Of a stretch of 64,000 bases of DNA, positions 62,569 to 64,000 are shown piece after piece. Every line of letters begins with the position of its first letter. The first letter of the stretch is position 1. The DNA is taken from assembly GCF_905475345.1 (NCBI RefSeq), contig NC_066601.1, positions 4,381,501 to 4,445,500 of the forward strand. Reading direction: 5' to 3'. A program made the translations under genes and the position numbers. Under the pieces are notes generated by a model that did not search any database, was not told the DNA's origin, and was given only the letters and a program-made list of their open reading frames with translations. This DNA comes from Vespula vulgaris. Lineage: Eukaryota > Arthropoda > Insecta > Hymenoptera > Vespidae.

Positions 62569-63910
62569 TTAGAAGACAATTTCGCCGAACGACTTAACGT
62601 AAGCTTCGTGCAGTTTGTTGATAAAATCTGGATCACTTCTCAAAAGATAATTAAAAGCTTGAAGCAGCTGATTCCTTGTCAGCGGTTCTAACGGCCTAGC
62701 TAGTGGTTCCGCAGGACTCGGAGCCGCAAACATTACAGGAGGTATCAATGCAGGTGCCGATCCCGTACCCGATAAAGCTGGAGTCGTGATAATATCTTCT
62801 GAAGCCTAGATCGAATAACAGATTTGTGTACAAAATTAAATAAAAGAAAAAGAAATTGAAAGGAAAAAAGAAAAAAAAAAGATTATTGCGAATTATTCTT
62901 ACTGTGTTGCCTGACACATGAGCAAATAAAGATGCAAGAGGATTTGTATTGCTAGGTGTAATAATAGTTGAAGTTTGATGATTGGTCATGTTAGAAGATG
63001 TTGTATTTGTTGGCGATTGTATCCTAAGAAATCCAGATGAACCATTTGTTTCACTGGTGCTTTGGTTTACCGATGGCTGAAGATCTTGAGAAACGGATGC
63101 TGATGTAGACATCGCCGTGTCTTGGGAAACAGTTTTATTTCGTCTTTTAGATCTGCCTAACAAAGTTATACTACCTACGTTAATCGATGTCGTCGAAGGA
63201 GCAGGTGTTTGTGATTGCAATGTCGATGGTTGTGGAGTTATCGATCTCTGTTGCTTTTCGATATGTTCTAATGTATGTGCTGCTGGATGAGACATTAAAC
63301 GTGCCAATAATAATGGCTTATTTTCATTTGGCCCTGTATTTATAGCGGTAGGTTGATCACCGGCTTTGAAATGCCCTGTATTTACCTAACCAATAAAATC
63401 ATATTAACAATTTCGTACGGATCGTACGATGCTTAGTGCAAAATTATCGAATAAATACTAACTTTAGCTTTCGCGAAGAAATCCATCACGCTTTGCGACG
63501 TAACATCAGGACCTAACGGAGCCGCAAGAGGTCCAGAATTATTATCCGTTGCAGGGGTATTAATAGGGGATTTGGTTTCAGAAGGTTTAGTACTACCACC
63601 TCCGCTATTTGCTCTGTTCGTGTTGAAATCCTCTTGAGCTTTACTAAGCATACTAAATATATCCACATTATTCGCATTAGATCCTGCATTCTTTTTATTT
63701 TGAATGGAAGGTTTGTTAGCTGCCTTTCGATTCTTTTCAGACTCCATAACAAGTTTATATAACATGGCCGCTATACGTATACACTCTTCTTTGTCGTAAA
63801 ACCAAATACCATAAATATTACACCGTGAATTTCTATATAATAGAAACGGTGCTTGTAACTGTAAGTCTAGGCCTTGCGTTACTGGTTCCACTAAATTGTT
63901 TGTGTTCAAT
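62569..63910 (-). CDS. DCP1: mRNA-decapping enzyme 1, 5' end outside the window
   Basis: Activator subunit of the Dcp2 decapping enzyme in P-bodies. Minus-strand exons in view: 63910-63463, 63385-62903, 62805-62569, 388 residues. The first holds the second half of the EVH1 domain: LNTNNLVEPVTQGLDLQLQA, then PFLLYRNSRCNIYGIWFYDK and EECIRIAAMLYKL, close to the vertebrate GIWFYDKEECQRIA. The middle is a Ser/Thr/Asn/Gln-rich linker; residues around NVDIFSMLSKAQ are the conserved MLSKA short motif. The C-terminal trimerisation helix is LEPLTRNQLLQAFNYLLRSD followed by PDFINKLHEAYVKSFGEIVF, ending at the TAA. Exon 1 and the rest of EVH1 must lie beyond 64000, because the acceptor at 63911-63913 requires an earlier exon ending in a partial Arg codon. 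Converges with Bambi. Confidence 0.95.
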
Positions 63911-64000
63911 CTGTGAAAATAGATATCGTCAAGACACAAAGAAACGAGCTAGGAATAACTATAAGTAAAGCGTAATCATATACGTACGTATGCATGTACA

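Noticed and set aside
1..64000. tRNA, rRNA, CRISPR, intact transposon or integrated virus
   Set aside because: I looked for B-box-like GGTTCGA, terminal repeats, transposase or polymerase motifs and regularly spaced repeats and saw none; a tRNAscan or RepeatMasker run would be decisive.

Overview
The window is insect nuclear DNA, most likely from a hymenopteran (bee, wasp or ant). The gene structures are eukaryotic (short GT-AG introns, AATAAA signals), the DNA is AT-rich but not depleted of CpG, a tandem pair of odorant receptors of the 7tm_6 family sits at the left edge, and a BAMBI gene is present, a family that Drosophila lacks. I cannot name the genus from sequence alone. Nothing points to bacterial DNA, a virus, a CRISPR array or an intact transposon.

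Layout: (1) 75-2523, plus: the last two exons of one odorant receptor and a complete second one. (2) 6121-9910, plus: tropomyosin-2 with two alternative last exons. (3) 15786-13346, minus: an ENL/AF9 homologue (ear), YEATS domain first and AF9 homology domain last. (4) 17124-17739, plus: BLOC-1 subunit 1. (5) 18380-22019, plus: ribonucleotide reductase large subunit, 11 exons, including one GC-AG intron. (6) 22674-24280, plus: SF3B4. (7) 24937-25919, plus: a small Cys-rich one-pass membrane protein of WBP1/VOPP1 type, preceded by a uORF that overlaps its start. (8) 30031-33317, plus: a divergent kinase-less TGF-beta-receptor-like (BAMBI-like) membrane protein. (9) 39249-61156, plus: BAMBI proper, whose first intron is about 20.8 kb. 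(10) 63910-62569, minus: the 3' three exons of DCP1; its 5' end lies beyond the window.

The left 25 kb is compact and mostly housekeeping (splicing, decapping partner pathways, dNTP synthesis, organelle biogenesis), plus muscle tropomyosin. From 26 to 61 kb the character changes: coding density is very low, (GA)n/(CT)n tracts are frequent, and GC-rich islands are scattered through the BAMBI-like/BAMBI interval. BAMBI-type proteins are pseudoreceptors with a TGF-beta type I receptor ectodomain and no kinase, which dampen BMP/activin signalling. Two such genes stand side by side here on the same strand. Between them and inside the BAMBI intron there are seven TGGCGCC motifs in 14 kb, the Brinker-type BMP response motif, and a well-formed Inr+DPE promoter with a 439-nt ATG-free leader lies in front of BAMBI. 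I regard this two-gene BMP-antagonist locus, with possible membrane/secreted and alternative-tail isoforms of the first gene, as the most interesting content of the window.
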